DNA of 64,000 bases, taken from assembly GCA_011525845.1 (NCBI GenBank), contig WYBP01000008.1, forward strand, positions 62,001 to 126,000, given 5' to 3'. Origin of the DNA: Gemmatimonadaceae bacterium. GTDB lineage: Bacteria > Gemmatimonadota > Gemmatimonadetes > Gemmatimonadales > Gemmatimonadaceae. Within the stretch, counting starts at the first letter, position 1, and each line of letters begins with the position of its first letter. Shown here piece by piece: positions 30,644-39,733 of the stretch. Under the pieces are notes generated by a model. It did no database searches. It was not told the DNA's origin and saw only the letters and a list, made by a program, of their open reading frames with translations. The translations under genes were made by a program, and so were the position numbers.

Positions 30644-32041
30644 TTAGAACGTTCTCCCGGTTCGGAATGCGACCACCGGCGCCACGCCGAGGTCGCGGAG
30701 CGACGCAGCGAGCAGCACCGACTGGCCTGAGGTCTCAAAGGCGCCCACGTAGATCCGGGCCCGTCCATCGTCCTGCAGCAGCGCATACGCGGGGACTCCC
30801 CGCTCCGCCCACCCCGCGAGCGCGGCAGGCACATCCTCCGGCGGGACACCCCTGGCGAGCTGGAGCGCATACGGTGCACGCAGCACCCGTCCCACGGTCG
30901 GTCGCACCAGTCCACGGTCCCGCAGGTCCGCGAGGAACGCCTCGGCCTCCGCGCGATCGCGCCAGGCGCCCGTGAGCGCGCGGAACCAGGGACGTCCGTC
31001 GGACCCCAACGGAACGGGTGCGAGCGTGGGCGCCGGCAATCGGAGCCCACGTGTCGTCAGCGCTGAATTTGCACCCGAGGAGGTGTTCGCCGCTACGAGT
31101 TCGATGGCGAATGTCGCGGCGCGTGCGCTGTCGCCGGGGTTGACAACGGCGCCGAGGGTGATGGTGTCCGCGCGGACGGGGGCCTCGCGATCGTCGTCCG
31201 ACGCCGGGGACCCGCCCGCGGACGGGCTCGTCGCAGCACCCGTTGGAGCGCTCGACGCGGCGCCTGCGCCGGAGGGCGCGGGGCCCGCGTTCCCCGCGGC
31301 GTCCGTCGCCGCACGTCGCCGGGAGATGCTGAGCGCCGCTGCGGTCGCGAGAGCGCCGAGGACCAGCGCGAGCGCGATCCGCCGCCCGAGCCGCCGGCCC
31401 GTCCGCCGCGGTGGAGCGCCAGCCCAGCCGGTCGCGCCGGCACGCCCCGCTCCCACGCCCTGCGCGGTGCCGAGGTCGGGCATGCTGCGCGGGATCGGCG
31501 GGAGCTCGTCCTCGGGACGGTCGGCGGTGCCGAGCAGCGGGAACCCGCGCGTGAGCGCGACCGGAAGGTCCACGGCCACCACGCCGTCCACCTCGGCGAT
31601 CAGCGCGTCGAGTCGCGGGGCGTCGACGGTCGCCACGAGCAGCAGGAGCGCGTCCATCTCGCGGAACCCGGCGATCAGCCGCGGCCAGCGCGGGCTGGTG
31701 AAGATCTGGATCGGGTCGCCGGCGGCATCTCCGGCGGGGAGCAGGAAGGTGCGGTCGTCGTCGGCGAGGGGGCGGGCGATCTCCGAGATGGGGCGTCCGT
31801 CGCGCACGCACTCGGCCAGTCCCATCGCGCCGGGCACTCGGAGGGGACCCGTGCCGCCGGTGAGGTCGCCGATGGCGCACCGCCGGTCCTGCCGCTGCGC
31901 GCGGGCGATGCCGATGGCGACGAGCGCGGCCGCCTCGGCGTCGCGGCCCACGATCACCGCCGCGGCCACCTCCGCCAGCGCCCCCGCGACCCGCGCTCCC
32001 TCGGCCGCCCAGGCTGCGGGCGGCACGGGGGGATGGATCAC
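30644..32041 (-). CDS. SPOR-like domain protein with one transmembrane helix
   Basis: A 465-residue protein not recognised as a named family. The N-terminal ~170 residues form a compact alpha/beta-looking domain (VIVGRDAEAAALVAIGIARA, then ALLLLVATVDAPRLDALIAE), reminiscent of a P-loop-type fold without a Walker A motif. One transmembrane helix follows at about 224-242, then a low-complexity Ala/Ser/Gly/Pro linker. The end is a SPOR-like repeat (YALQLARGVPPEDVPAALAG ... ARIYVGAFETSGQSVLLAA) that could bind septal peptidoglycan. It overlaps the upstream gene by 4 bp and abuts smc, so all three are likely one operon. Confidence 0.72.
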   Translation of the reverse strand: MIHPPVPPAAWAAEGARVAGALAEVAAAVIVGRDAEAAALVAIGIARAQRQDRRCAIGDLTGGTGPLRVPGAMGLAECVRDGRPISEIARPLADDDRTFLLPAGDAAGDPIQIFTSPRWPRLIAGFREMDALLLLVATVDAPRLDALIAEVDGVVAVDLPVALTRGFPLLGTADRPEDELPPIPRSMPDLGTAQGVGAGRAGATGWAGAPPRRTGRRLGRRIALALVLGALATAAALSISRRRAATDAAGNAGPAPSGAGAASSAPTGAATSPSAGGSPASDDDREAPVRADTITLGAVVNPGDSARAATFAIELVAANTSSGANSALTTRGLRLPAPTLAPVPLGSDGRPWFRALTGAWRDRAEAEAFLADLRDRGLVRPTVGRVLRAPYALQLARGVPPEDVPAALAGWAERGVPAYALLQDDGRARIYVGAFETSGQSVLLAASLRDLGVAPVVAFRTGRTF

Positions 32042-33552
32042 GGCACGCCCTCGAACACCCAGTACGGCAGCTTGGACGCCATGCCCGCGCGCTCCGCGGC
32101 GTCCCGGGAATCGTACGGTCCCAGCACCACGCGCCAGATCGGGATCCCGTCGCGGTTCCCCGCGACCACGCGGGCCACGCGTCCGTCCACGCGGATCCGC
32201 TCCGCCATCTCGTTGGCGCGGTCCTCCGCCAGCAGCGTGGCGAACGAGACGGTCCAGGTCTCGCGGCCGCTGCGGTCCTCGGGCACGACCGGCTGCGCTC
32301 GTTCGCGGGTGGAGGGATCCCGCCCGAGCGTGTCGGTCGCACCCGGTGCGCGCATGATCGTCGACGGGTCGCCGTAGCGCGATGCCATCATCGCCGCGAG
32401 CGCGCGCTCGGCGGCCGCGGAGTCGGCGGCGTACTCCTCGAACTCAACCGGCTTGTCGAGCCCCGCCGCACGGGGGCGGAACCCGTTCCAGCGCACGAGC
32501 CGCCAGAGGTCGCTCGCGCCATTGCGGTAGCGGACGCGCTCGCGCCCGGTCTCCGCGTCCACGTGCACCACGTCGCGCCCGCGCACCAGGAGCACGCGCC
32601 CATCGGGCGTCACGATCGGGAGGTCCGCCCGCCACTCGCCCGCCAGGGTCGAGACGATGCGCTCCGTGCCGACCGAGATCACGATGATCGAGTCGGCCTG
32701 GGCGGTGCGGACGAGGAGGTAGTGCCCGTCGGGGTCCACGCGCATCGCCGTGGCCGGGGCCGGCAGGTCGATGCGACCGCTGATCTCCTCGGTGAAGCGG
32801 TCGATCACGCGAATCGAGGACCGCGTCGTCCCCACGTAGAGGCGGTCCCCGCTCGGCGTCGGTTCGATCACGGTGACCGGGTCGGAGAGCCGGACGGTGA
32901 GGGCCCGCGTGAGGTCGCGCGAGCGGAGCGCGATGAGGCCGCTGTCGGTCACGAACCAGATGCGGTCCCCGACGACGGTCCGCGCGACACCGTGGATCGG
33001 CGGGAGCGAGGCGGAATCGGTCCGGTGTTCCTCGGGGGGGATCACGCGGGTGAGCCGCGCGCGCCCCTTCTCCTCGGACACCACCACCAGGCTCCCATCC
33101 GGGTTCGGCACCAGCTGCTCCACGCCGCCGCTCGGCGCCCAGCTCCAGGTGGCCACGGGCGTCACGCGCAGGATCCGGCCCTGCGCGTCGAGCCCGAAGA
33201 CGGCGGCCCCCTCGGCCTGCGCCGGTCCGGGGAAGGTGGTGTTGCCGAGCGTCTCCACCACGCCGAGCCGGAGGTCCACGCTGTAGGCGCGTTCGGTCGC
33301 ATCGCGGCCGATGGCGAGGCCCAGGAAGTCGTCGAAGCCGAGCAGCGCGGTCGTCGCGGGGGCCTTGTCGCGCGACTCCCAGAGCACGCTGTCGCGGCCC
33401 GACCGGTACGCGCGCACGACGCCGCCACTGGCGGGCACGCGGAGCAGGATGGCGTCGGGACCGACACCGCTCGGCGCGGAGGCGGTGGTGAGCCGCTTCT
33501 CGCCGCACGCGATCGCGGCGAGGCAGAGGGTCAGGAGCAGGAAGGGGCGCAC
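32038..33552 (-). CDS. beta-propeller lipoprotein with C-terminal SPOR domain
   Basis: A 504-residue exported protein. The N-terminus LLLTLCLAAIACGEKR has a lipobox with Cys16. Residues ~35-350 are short repeating beta strands of WD/NHL-propeller type (for example DRLYVGTTRSSIRVIDRFTE). After a charged linker the C-terminus (TWTVSFATLLAEDRANEMAE ... IWRVVLGPYDSRDAAERAG) is a SPOR domain, which in other proteins binds denuded peptidoglycan at division sites. Its stop overlaps the next SPOR-like gene (ATGA). Placement ahead of smc hints at a cell-division or envelope role, which is inference. Confidence 0.78.
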   Translation of the reverse strand: MRPFLLLTLCLAAIACGEKRLTTASAPSGVGPDAILLRVPASGGVVRAYRSGRDSVLWESRDKAPATTALLGFDDFLGLAIGRDATERAYSVDLRLGVVETLGNTTFPGPAQAEGAAVFGLDAQGRILRVTPVATWSWAPSGGVEQLVPNPDGSLVVVSEEKGRARLTRVIPPEEHRTDSASLPPIHGVARTVVGDRIWFVTDSGLIALRSRDLTRALTVRLSDPVTVIEPTPSGDRLYVGTTRSSIRVIDRFTEEISGRIDLPAPATAMRVDPDGHYLLVRTAQADSIIVISVGTERIVSTLAGEWRADLPIVTPDGRVLLVRGRDVVHVDAETGRERVRYRNGASDLWRLVRWNGFRPRAAGLDKPVEFEEYAADSAAAERALAAMMASRYGDPSTIMRAPGATDTLGRDPSTRERAQPVVPEDRSGRETWTVSFATLLAEDRANEMAERIRVDGRVARVVAGNRDGIPIWRVVLGPYDSRDAAERAGMASKLPYWVFEGVP

Positions 33553-33580
33553 GCGCGAAAACTAGCCGCATGTCCGACGG

Positions 33581-33610
33581 CGCGCGCCACCGCGCACGCG
33601 GCGGCGCGCG
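33581..33610 (-). terminator. palindromic hairpin after the peptidase/propeller/barrel gene
   Basis: A 30-base near-perfect palindrome: CGCGCGCC at one end pairs with GGCGCGCG at the other, and CCGCG/CGCGG pair inside with one G-T wobble. It lies 23 bases past the stop of the large outer-membrane gene. A TTTT run comes some 15-20 bases later on the minus strand. Confidence 0.45.
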
Positions 33611-33632
33611 GGGCGGCGCATGGGGGCGATCG

Positions 33633-36600
33633 TCAGAACGACTGGCCCAGCGTCCAGACCCAGTATCCCTTCTTGATGGACGCGTCGCGCGGGACGGCGT
33701 AGTCCCAGCGGAGGAGCGCGATGTTGAACAGGTTGAGCCGGATCCCGAAGCCGTAGCTGCGCAGGGCGAAGCGCTGCGTCGAGAAGTCGTAGTTGTCCGG
33801 ACGGCTGAACGAGAGCGTCTGGTTCCGCGACCAGGCCATGCCGAGGTCGTAGAAGAAGAGGCCGTCCACCGGCGGCAGGCCGATCGGCACGACGCCGAGG
33901 TCCACGCGCCGGAGCAGCGGGAACCGGAGCTCGACGTTCGCGAACGCCACGCGGCTCCCGAGCAGCTGCGTGGCGCTGCACGCGTTCGGGTCGGACCCCG
34001 TCTGCTCGCACGCCGCCCCCGCGTAGTTCTCGCGGTCGTAGCCCCGGATGAAGTCGGGCCGCCCGATGTACTTCGGGAACTGCTCCTCGTCGGGGCCGAC
34101 CGAGAGGTTCGCCGAGAAGCGCGTGGCCAGCGTGAGGAAGTTGAAGAGGATGGCGTCGTAGCGCCGGTAGTCCACCGAGTAGTTCATCCAGCTCACGTTC
34201 CCGGCGATGCGGTCCATCTGCAGGCGGTAGCGACGGCCGTAGATCCCGCCCGTGGTCCCGAAGAGCGCGTTGTCCGACACGTAGGCCACGAAGGGCGAGG
34301 CGTAGTTCAGCGACCCGGCGCCGACGATCGAGTCGACGTAGAACCCGGTGGCCGCGCCGCTCCCCAGGTCGAACCCCTGGCTGATGAACATGAGCGAGCG
34401 GTCGACGTTGTTGAACGACGCGCCGTACTCGAACCGCGTGAAGCGGTTGAGCGGGTAGATGCCGCTGGCGAAGGCCGTGCGCGAGATGTAGCGCGCGAGC
34501 ACCTGCGTCTGCAGCACGAACGACCCGCTCCCCTCCTGGAACGCCCCCGCGAGGAAGAAGTACGGCTGCTGCTGCAGCCCGAGCGAGTACTGGAAGCGCC
34601 CGCCGAGGTTGAGGTACTCGGCGTACAGCTGCGCCTCGCTCACGCGGCCGTTGATGCCGCCGGCGAGCGCGAGCCGCTTGTTCCCCACCATGTCCGCCAG
34701 CACGATCGTGGTGCCGCCGTACACGCCGCGCCCGAAGTTGTCCTGGGCGTACCCCACCTGGGGCCGCGAGACGTACTCGGGACGGAGCGAACCGCTGTAG
34801 CGCTCCCGCGTGAAGGTCTCCGGGTCGGGAAGGGCCATGGTGGCGCTGTCGAGCAGCGCGGCGACCGAGAGCCCCTCCGTCTCGCTCACCGGCATCACCG
34901 CGGAGCTCCGCGCGCCCTGCGGGCCGAGGTACACGGACTGCCGCCGCAGCGCGCCGACGTCGCGTGCCGCGCTCATCCGCGCCGCGCTGATGCTGTCCGA
35001 GAGTGCCCGGGCGATGGCCCCGATGTTCTCCTGCGCCCCCGCGCGCCGGACCGCGCTGGCGGCACCCGTGTCGGCGGCGGCCGCGACCACCGGGGTCGCG
35101 CGATAGGGTTCCTTCTTGAGCTGGCGCGGGTTCACCACGTTCCAGATCGTGAAGTCCCCGTCGTCGTGGTAGGTGAACGCGAGCTTGTCCGCCTCGCGCG
35201 CCCAGGACATCGCGGGGCTGTTCTCGGTGACCGAGAAGACGCCCCCCACGAACTTCGTCAACTGGTAGTGCTCCGCCTCGGTGCGGTCGTAGAGGAAGAT
35301 CTGCGGGATCCCCGTCCGGTCCGAGATGAAGGCGATCGACTGCCCGTCCGGCGCCCACATCGGGTTCAGGTTCTTGCCCCCCTGGTCGGGGAGCACCTCG
35401 ATCGAGCCCTGCTCGAGGTCGAGCACGCTGATCCGCCAGTCGCCGAGCCGGAGCGTCGCGAGGTCGGTCTGCGGTCCGCGCTCGCTCACGAACGCGACGT
35501 ACCGCCCGTCCGGCGACCACTGCGGCATGAGGTCGCCGTAGGGGTCCTTCGTGAGGCGCTGCAGGTTCTTCCCGTCCGCGTCGATCACGTACAGGTCCGA
35601 GAGGCCGCCGTCCGAGCCGCTGAACACGATCTTGCGGCCGTCGGGCGACCAGGAGGGACCGATCATCTGCTGCAGGTGCGTGTCGAGCCGCCGGTCCACG
35701 CGCTTGCGGCGCAGGTCGTAGACGTAGAGCACGTCCTTCCCCTTCCGCTGCGCCGTGAAGGCGAAGTACCGCCCGTCCGGGGAGAAGGAGCCCTGCGAGT
35801 ACGCGTAGCGCAGCTCCTCGAACTCCGGGTCGAGCGTGCTCTTGGTGAGCCGCTTGATCCGCTTGCCCGTGGTCGCGTCCGCGAGGTAGAGGTCGAGGAA
35901 GACCTCGGCGCGCAGCAGGCTGCCCGTGGAGATGTAGGCGATCTGCTTGCCGTCGGGGGAGAGGGCGGGGGCGACGTAGACGGGGATCACCCCGCCCGTG
36001 CGCCGCTCGTTCAGGATGGGGCCGCCCACGCGCCGCGGCCGCTCGAGTTCCGCCACCTGCGGCAGGTACCGCGTCTGGACGTCCTCCCGCCACTCGTCGC
36101 CGAGCTCCTCGAGGTCCATCCCGATGTAGCGCCGGAAGGCGCGGTCCACCCCGAGGCTCGGGGTGGCCTGCATGATCTCGCCGATCGTCTCGTCCCCCCA
36201 GCGCTTGCCGACGTACGACCAGAGCGCCTCGCCGAAGCGGTACGGGAAGTAGAGGTCCGGGCGCGAGGACATGCGGTCGATGCTCGGGATGTTCCCGTTG
36301 AGCGCCGCGTCCCGCATGATCGCGTCGGTGTACGGATGCACCGGTCCAACCGAGAGGTACTCGGCCATCCCCTCGATGAACCAGAGGGGAGGATTCACCT
36401 GGGCCAGCTGCTGCATGCCGGACCCCGCCTTGCCGCGCGCGAAGATGTCGTACTGGAAGACGTGCACCATCTCGTGCGCCAGCACGTGCTCCGCCTCGCC
36501 GAGGTCGCCGGCGAAGAAGAACATGTTCCGCTGGCGCAGCGCATCGGTGACGCCCCCGGTGCCCTCGCCGAGGTCCCCGGTCACGTTGTTCTGCCCGAAC

Positions 36601-36890
36601 TCGGAGCGCGACCCGTAGATGAGGATCGGCTTCCGCTCCTTGAACTCGTGGTTGAGGAGCGACTTGAGGCGCGCGTAGGTGCGCTCCGCCATCTGGCCCG
36701 TGTAGACCGCGGCGTCCGCGAGCTCCGGGTAGTAGTGGACGTCGAAGTGCTCGGTCTTGAGCACCTGCCACTTGAAGGTGCGGAACTGGACGTGGTTCTG
36801 GCCGAAATACCCGCTCTGCGCCGCGAGCGGTGTCGCGCCGAGGGCCAGGCCGGAAGCGAGGACGAGCAGGGTAGCGAGCGGGCGGCGCAT
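33633..36890 (-). CDS. outer-membrane protein: peptidase-like domain, TolB-type beta-propeller and beta-barrel
   Basis: A 1085-residue exported protein with signal peptide (LATLLVLASGLALGATPLAA). Residues ~30-280 resemble a gluzincin peptidase: HEMVHVFQYD at about 150 and a downstream Glu in WFIEGMAEYLS. Residues ~300-600 are a TolB/DPP-IV-like propeller with SPDGKQIAYIS, SPDGRYFAFT, SPDGRKIVFS and SPDGRYVAFVS units. The last ~400 residues are amphipathic strands ending in Phe (VWTLGQSF), as in Omp85-type barrels, with FIRGYDRENYAG. It could be a surface peptidase anchored by its own barrel. GGAG five bases before ATG 36890 overlaps the rsfS stop. Confidence 0.85.
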   Translation of the reverse strand: MRRPLATLLVLASGLALGATPLAAQSGYFGQNHVQFRTFKWQVLKTEHFDVHYYPELADAAVYTGQMAERTYARLKSLLNHEFKERKPILIYGSRSEFGQNNVTGDLGEGTGGVTDALRQRNMFFFAGDLGEAEHVLAHEMVHVFQYDIFARGKAGSGMQQLAQVNPPLWFIEGMAEYLSVGPVHPYTDAIMRDAALNGNIPSIDRMSSRPDLYFPYRFGEALWSYVGKRWGDETIGEIMQATPSLGVDRAFRRYIGMDLEELGDEWREDVQTRYLPQVAELERPRRVGGPILNERRTGGVIPVYVAPALSPDGKQIAYISTGSLLRAEVFLDLYLADATTGKRIKRLTKSTLDPEFEELRYAYSQGSFSPDGRYFAFTAQRKGKDVLYVYDLRRKRVDRRLDTHLQQMIGPSWSPDGRKIVFSGSDGGLSDLYVIDADGKNLQRLTKDPYGDLMPQWSPDGRYVAFVSERGPQTDLATLRLGDWRISVLDLEQGSIEVLPDQGGKNLNPMWAPDGQSIAFISDRTGIPQIFLYDRTEAEHYQLTKFVGGVFSVTENSPAMSWAREADKLAFTYHDDGDFTIWNVVNPRQLKKEPYRATPVVAAAADTGAASAVRRAGAQENIGAIARALSDSISAARMSAARDVGALRRQSVYLGPQGARSSAVMPVSETEGLSVAALLDSATMALPDPETFTRERYSGSLRPEYVSRPQVGYAQDNFGRGVYGGTTIVLADMVGNKRLALAGGINGRVSEAQLYAEYLNLGGRFQYSLGLQQQPYFFLAGAFQEGSGSFVLQTQVLARYISRTAFASGIYPLNRFTRFEYGASFNNVDRSLMFISQGFDLGSGAATGFYVDSIVGAGSLNYASPFVAYVSDNALFGTTGGIYGRRYRLQMDRIAGNVSWMNYSVDYRRYDAILFNFLTLATRFSANLSVGPDEEQFPKYIGRPDFIRGYDRENYAGAACEQTGSDPNACSATQLLGSRVAFANVELRFPLLRRVDLGVVPIGLPPVDGLFFYDLGMAWSRNQTLSFSRPDNYDFSTQRFALRSYGFGIRLNLFNIALLRWDYAVPRDASIKKGYWVWTLGQSF

Positions 36891-36898
36891 GAAGACTC

Positions 36899-37258
36899 CT
36901 ACGCGGTGACCTGCAGGGCTGGGGCGTCCCCCCAGAGGCGTTCGAGCTGGTAGAACGAGCGGAGCGACGGGTGGAAGACGTGGACGACGAAGTCGACGTA
37001 GTCGAGCAGGACCCAGCGTCCTCCCTCGAGCCCCTCCACCGAGTTCACGGTCACGCCCTCCTTCTTGAGGGCCTCCATGACGTGTCCGGCCGTGGCGCGC
37101 ACGTGCGTGTCCGAGGTGCCGCTGGCGACGATGAAGAAATCCGTCATGTCCGTGACGGGCCGCAGGTCGAGCAGCACGACGTCGTTGGCCTTGTGGTCGA
37201 CCAGGAGCTCGGCGGCGCGGCGGGCGGACTTGAGCACTTCGGTTGGCGCAGTGACCAT
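36899..37258 (-). CDS. rsfS: ribosome silencing factor RsfS
   Basis: A 119-residue protein that binds ribosomal protein uL14 and blocks subunit joining under nutrient stress. The family pattern is clear: AAELLVDHKANDVVLLDLRP, DMTDFFIVASGTSDTHVRA and GRWVLLDYVDFVVHVF. ATG 37258 gives the standard N-terminus. It lies downstream of the rplI terminator and 8 bases before the outer-membrane gene. A weak CATACT box upstream may be its -10. Confidence 0.95.
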   Translation of the reverse strand: MVTAPTEVLKSARRAAELLVDHKANDVVLLDLRPVTDMTDFFIVASGTSDTHVRATAGHVMEALKKEGVTVNSVEGLEGGRWVLLDYVDFVVHVFHPSLRSFYQLERLWGDAPALQVTA

Positions 37259-37375
37259 CGCGTGGGGGAAAGGTGCGAGTATGAATGCGAACCCGATTCG
37301 AGTCGAAAGGTTCCCGAATGCACCGGGCGCCGCAAGCGCGACGGGGGTCTGACGACGCGTCGATCGGAACGTGAA

Positions 37376-37405
37376 GGGGCGGCAGCGCACCCGCGCTGCC
37401 GCCCC
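37376..37405 (-). terminator. terminator of the rpsF-rpsR-rplI operon
   Basis: GGGGCGGCAGCGC (37376-37388), the four-base loop ACCC, and GCGCTGCCGCCCC (37393-37405) form a perfect 13-bp stem 26 bases past the rplI stop. The following minus-strand bases (CTTCACGTTCC) are only weakly T-rich. Confidence 0.7.
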
Positions 37406-37431
37406 ATACCCGTGCCGGCACCGGCGTGTGA

Positions 37432-37878
37432 CTACGCCTTGATGACCCAGACCTTGATCTCGGGGCGCACGTCCGCATGGAGGCGGACCGCCACCTTGTA
37501 GACGCCGAGCGCCTTGATCGGCTCGTGCAGGTCGATCATCCGCTTCTCGACCTCGGCGAAGCCCTGCGCCTCGAGCTGGTGCACGATGTCCGTCGCGGTG
37601 ACCGACCCGAAGAGCTTCCCCTCCTCGCCGACCTTGGCGGAGAAGGTGAGGGAGACCTCCTCGAGGCGCTTCGCGACGGCGGCCGCCGCGTCGCGGCGCG
37701 CGTTCTCCGCGGCCTCGAGCCGCTCCTTCTCCTGCGCGATACGCTTCTTGTTGCCGGGGGTGGCCTCGTAGGCCACGCCGCGGGGCAGCAGGAAGTTGCG
37801 GGCATAGCCCGAGGAGACGTCCACGATGTCGCCGGGATGCCCCAGGTTGTCCACCGCCTGCCGAAGAATGACTTCCAT
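37432..37878 (-). CDS. rplI: 50S ribosomal protein bL9
   Basis: A 148-residue large-subunit protein. The N-terminal RNA-binding domain (MEVILRQAVDNLGHPGDIVDV, then GYARNFLLPRGVA) is linked by the long helix (IAQEKERLEAAENARRDAAA) to the C-terminal domain ending EIKVWVIKA. ATG 37878 is the canonical start. A longer in-frame reading overlaps the DUF2232 gene and is unneeded. It closes the rpsF-rpsR-DUF2232-rplI operon and is followed by a strong hairpin. Confidence 0.97.
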   Translation of the reverse strand: MEVILRQAVDNLGHPGDIVDVSSGYARNFLLPRGVAYEATPGNKKRIAQEKERLEAAENARRDAAAAVAKRLEEVSLTFSAKVGEEGKLFGSVTATDIVHQLEAQGFAEVEKRMIDLHEPIKALGVYKVAVRLHADVRPEIKVWVIKA

Positions 37879-37883
37879 GATGA

Positions 37884-38951
37884 TTACTCCGAACGTTGTG
37901 ATTTCGGCCGCGTCCTGCGGCGCCAGTCCATCCACGTGTCACCGAGCCCGATCAGCGCGGCCATGATCCCGACGACGTGCCAGAAGAGCAGGGTGAAGAT
38001 GGTCAGGAAGACCATCATCCACCGGCCCGGCGCCAGGAACCAGATCATGACGCCCAGCCCACGCAACGCGTAGAGGGCGCCGAAGAACACCAGCAGGTCC
38101 AACCCGAGCGCGCGGACCGCGCCCGTCACGGGGAGCACGACGATCACCAGCCCCGCCACCACGCCCCAGATCAGCGAATCCTCGAACCGCAGGTCCCGCA
38201 GCCGCGCGAGCGGCGGACCGAGCCGGACCGCCCCCACCCGGTGGTACACCGCCCATCCGAGCGCCATCGCCGCCAGGGACTGCAGCGCGAGGAACGCCAG
38301 GAAGAGCTGCTGCCCCACCACCGGCAACTCCGCGAGCTGCCGGTCCACCTCGAGGGCGAGCGCGCCGGCGTCCGGGTTGTTCTGGACGAACGCCTGCCAT
38401 TCGACCGTCGACGTCATCTCCTGCCACTGCCGGACCGAGATGGCGGCGCGCCTCCCGATCTCACCCGCATAGATCTCGAATGCACCGGTGGCGCCTCCCG
38501 GCGCCAGCAGCACCATCACCGCACCGAGCACGAGCGCCCCGCCCAGGGCCAGCAGCGCCTTCGTCAGGAACCGCTCCCCGACCGGGGCCAGGAGCACCGC
38601 CCCGAAGCAGGCCGCGAGCATCGCCGCCCAGCCGCGCGACAGCATCCCGAACGTCGTCCCCACGCTTCCCGGCTGCCAGAGCACCCAGACCGCGAACGCC
38701 GTCCAGAGTGCCGCGAGCGGGAGTCGCCCCCCGGCCCGCCACCCCGCCAGCGCCAGTGCGGCGAAGAGGGGCGCCAGCAGCACCACCGACTGCTCCAGCG
38801 GCACGACGATCCGGAGGATCGGCGTCGCCGGCAGGAGGAGGAACAGGACCGCGGCGAGGATCGGGACCTTCCATCCCCTCTCCCGCAGCGGGGTCGCGTC
38901 CGGTTGGTGCTCCGTCGCGACCTCCCGCGCCGCCTCCTGCGCCGCGTTCAC
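37884..38951 (-). CDS. DUF2232-like multi-pass membrane protein
   Basis: A 355-residue integral membrane protein with about eight hydrophobic segments (for example VPILAAVLFLLLPATPIL, LALGGALVLGAVMVLLA, LIWGVVAGLVIVVLPVTG). Its position between rpsR and rplI matches the YybS/DUF2232 gene found there in many bacteria. Function unknown. GTG start 13 bases after rpsR. Confidence 0.78.
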   Translation of the reverse strand: MNAAQEAAREVATEHQPDATPLRERGWKVPILAAVLFLLLPATPILRIVVPLEQSVVLLAPLFAALALAGWRAGGRLPLAALWTAFAVWVLWQPGSVGTTFGMLSRGWAAMLAACFGAVLLAPVGERFLTKALLALGGALVLGAVMVLLAPGGATGAFEIYAGEIGRRAAISVRQWQEMTSTVEWQAFVQNNPDAGALALEVDRQLAELPVVGQQLFLAFLALQSLAAMALGWAVYHRVGAVRLGPPLARLRDLRFEDSLIWGVVAGLVIVVLPVTGAVRALGLDLLVFFGALYALRGLGVMIWFLAPGRWMMVFLTIFTLLFWHVVGIMAALIGLGDTWMDWRRRTRPKSQRSE

Positions 38952-38964
38952 CGCCGCCCGCTCG

Positions 38965-39189
38965 TTACTGCGCCGACTGGCTGCGCGTGTACGGCAACAG
39001 CGCCAGGTAGCGCGCCTTCTTGATCGCCTTGGCCAGCTGCCGCTGGTGACGGGCGTCGACGCCGCTCAACCGGCTCGGGAGGATCTTCCCGTTGTCGGTG
39101 ACGAAGCGCGAGAGGAAGCGCTCGTCCTTGTAGTCGATGAAGCGGATGCCGGCCTCGGTCACCGGGCAGGTCTTCTTGGGTCGGCGCAT
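38965..39189 (-). CDS. rpsR: 30S ribosomal protein bS18
   Basis: A 74-residue small-subunit protein that pairs with bS6 on 16S rRNA. The typical core [20 protein letters not shown] and the basic [20 protein letters not shown] are present. The N-terminus has one Cys (KKTCPVT) rather than a full zinc site. It starts 3 bases after the rpsF stop. Confidence 0.97.
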   Translation of the reverse strand: MRRPKKTCPVTEAGIRFIDYKDERFLSRFVTDNGKILPSRLSGVDARHQRQLAKAIKKARYLALLPYTRSQSAQ

Positions 39190-39192
39190 GGT

Positions 39193-39558
39193 CTACTCCT
39201 CGTCGTCGTCGTCGTCGCCATCACGCGCCTTGCGCGCGGCGAGCTGTTCTTCGGTCATCGGGGGCGCGCCGAGCTCGTGCTCGTGCACCGAGATGAGATA
39301 GCGGACCACCCCGTCGTCGAGCTTCAGGGCGCGCTCGAACTCCGGCAGCACCTTGCCCTCGGCGCTGAAGCGCGCGACGACGTAGTAGCCGGTCTCCTTC
39401 GAGCCGATCTTGTAGGCGAGCTGGCGGCGACCCCAGTGGTCGAGCGCGACGGGGTCCTTGGTGCCGAGGAGCGCGTGATGCTTGTCGAGCTTCTCGGCGA
39501 TGGCGGCGTCTTCGAGCGCAGCGTCGAAGATGTACACCGCCTCGTATTCACGAGACAA
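39193..39558 (-). CDS. rpsF: 30S ribosomal protein bS6
   Basis: A 121-residue small-subunit protein, first gene of the operon. REYEAVYIFDAALED opens the ferredoxin-like fold, followed by WGRRQLAYKIGSKETGYY. The C-terminus is an acidic tail of Asp/Glu after the fold. The start is a TTG at 39558, preceded by GGGAGG nine bases upstream. The open frame continues further, but nothing beyond the TTG resembles S6. Confidence 0.94.
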   Translation of the reverse strand: MSREYEAVYIFDAALEDAAIAEKLDKHHALLGTKDPVALDHWGRRQLAYKIGSKETGYYVVARFSAEGKVLPEFERALKLDDGVVRYLISVHEHELGAPPMTEEQLAARKARDGDDDDDEE

Positions 39559-39676
39559 TGCGGCAATCCTCCCTTTGGTCGTGATCGCCCCCCGCGGGTT
39601 GCCGACGCTGGGGGAGAGTGGCGCGCGGCCCGGCAATCGCCGAAGGCCTGGGACACGCCGATGTGAACAGCCCCGT

Positions 39677-39705
39677 AACCTACTGTGGCAACGGGCCTTG
39701 GTCAA
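39677..39705 (-). promoter_or_regulatory. candidate promoter of the rpsF operon
   Basis: On the minus strand TTGACC (39705-39700) is followed by a 17-base spacer and TAGGTT (39682-39677). The -35 matches five of six consensus bases; the -10 is weak. It would give a 5' leader of about 110 bases before the TTG start, long enough for S6/S18 autoregulation. I see no clear S6-S18 binding hairpin. Confidence 0.45.
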
Positions 39706-39733
39706 CGGGGAGACGCGCGGTCCCCTTCCGGCG

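Noticed and set aside
26714-30730. 1338-codon open frame on the plus strand opposite smc
   Set aside because: It mirrors the coiled-coil codons of smc; the translation is low-complexity Arg/Leu/Ala without domains, and smc itself is unmistakable.
33570-36953. 1127-codon open frame on the plus strand
   Set aside because: Shadow of the peptidase/propeller/barrel gene; His/Arg/Glu-rich with no recognisable motif.
37259-37300. Promoter of rsfS around CATACT
   Set aside because: The -10-like box is reasonable but no -35 at 16-18 bases fits; too weak to list as a feature.
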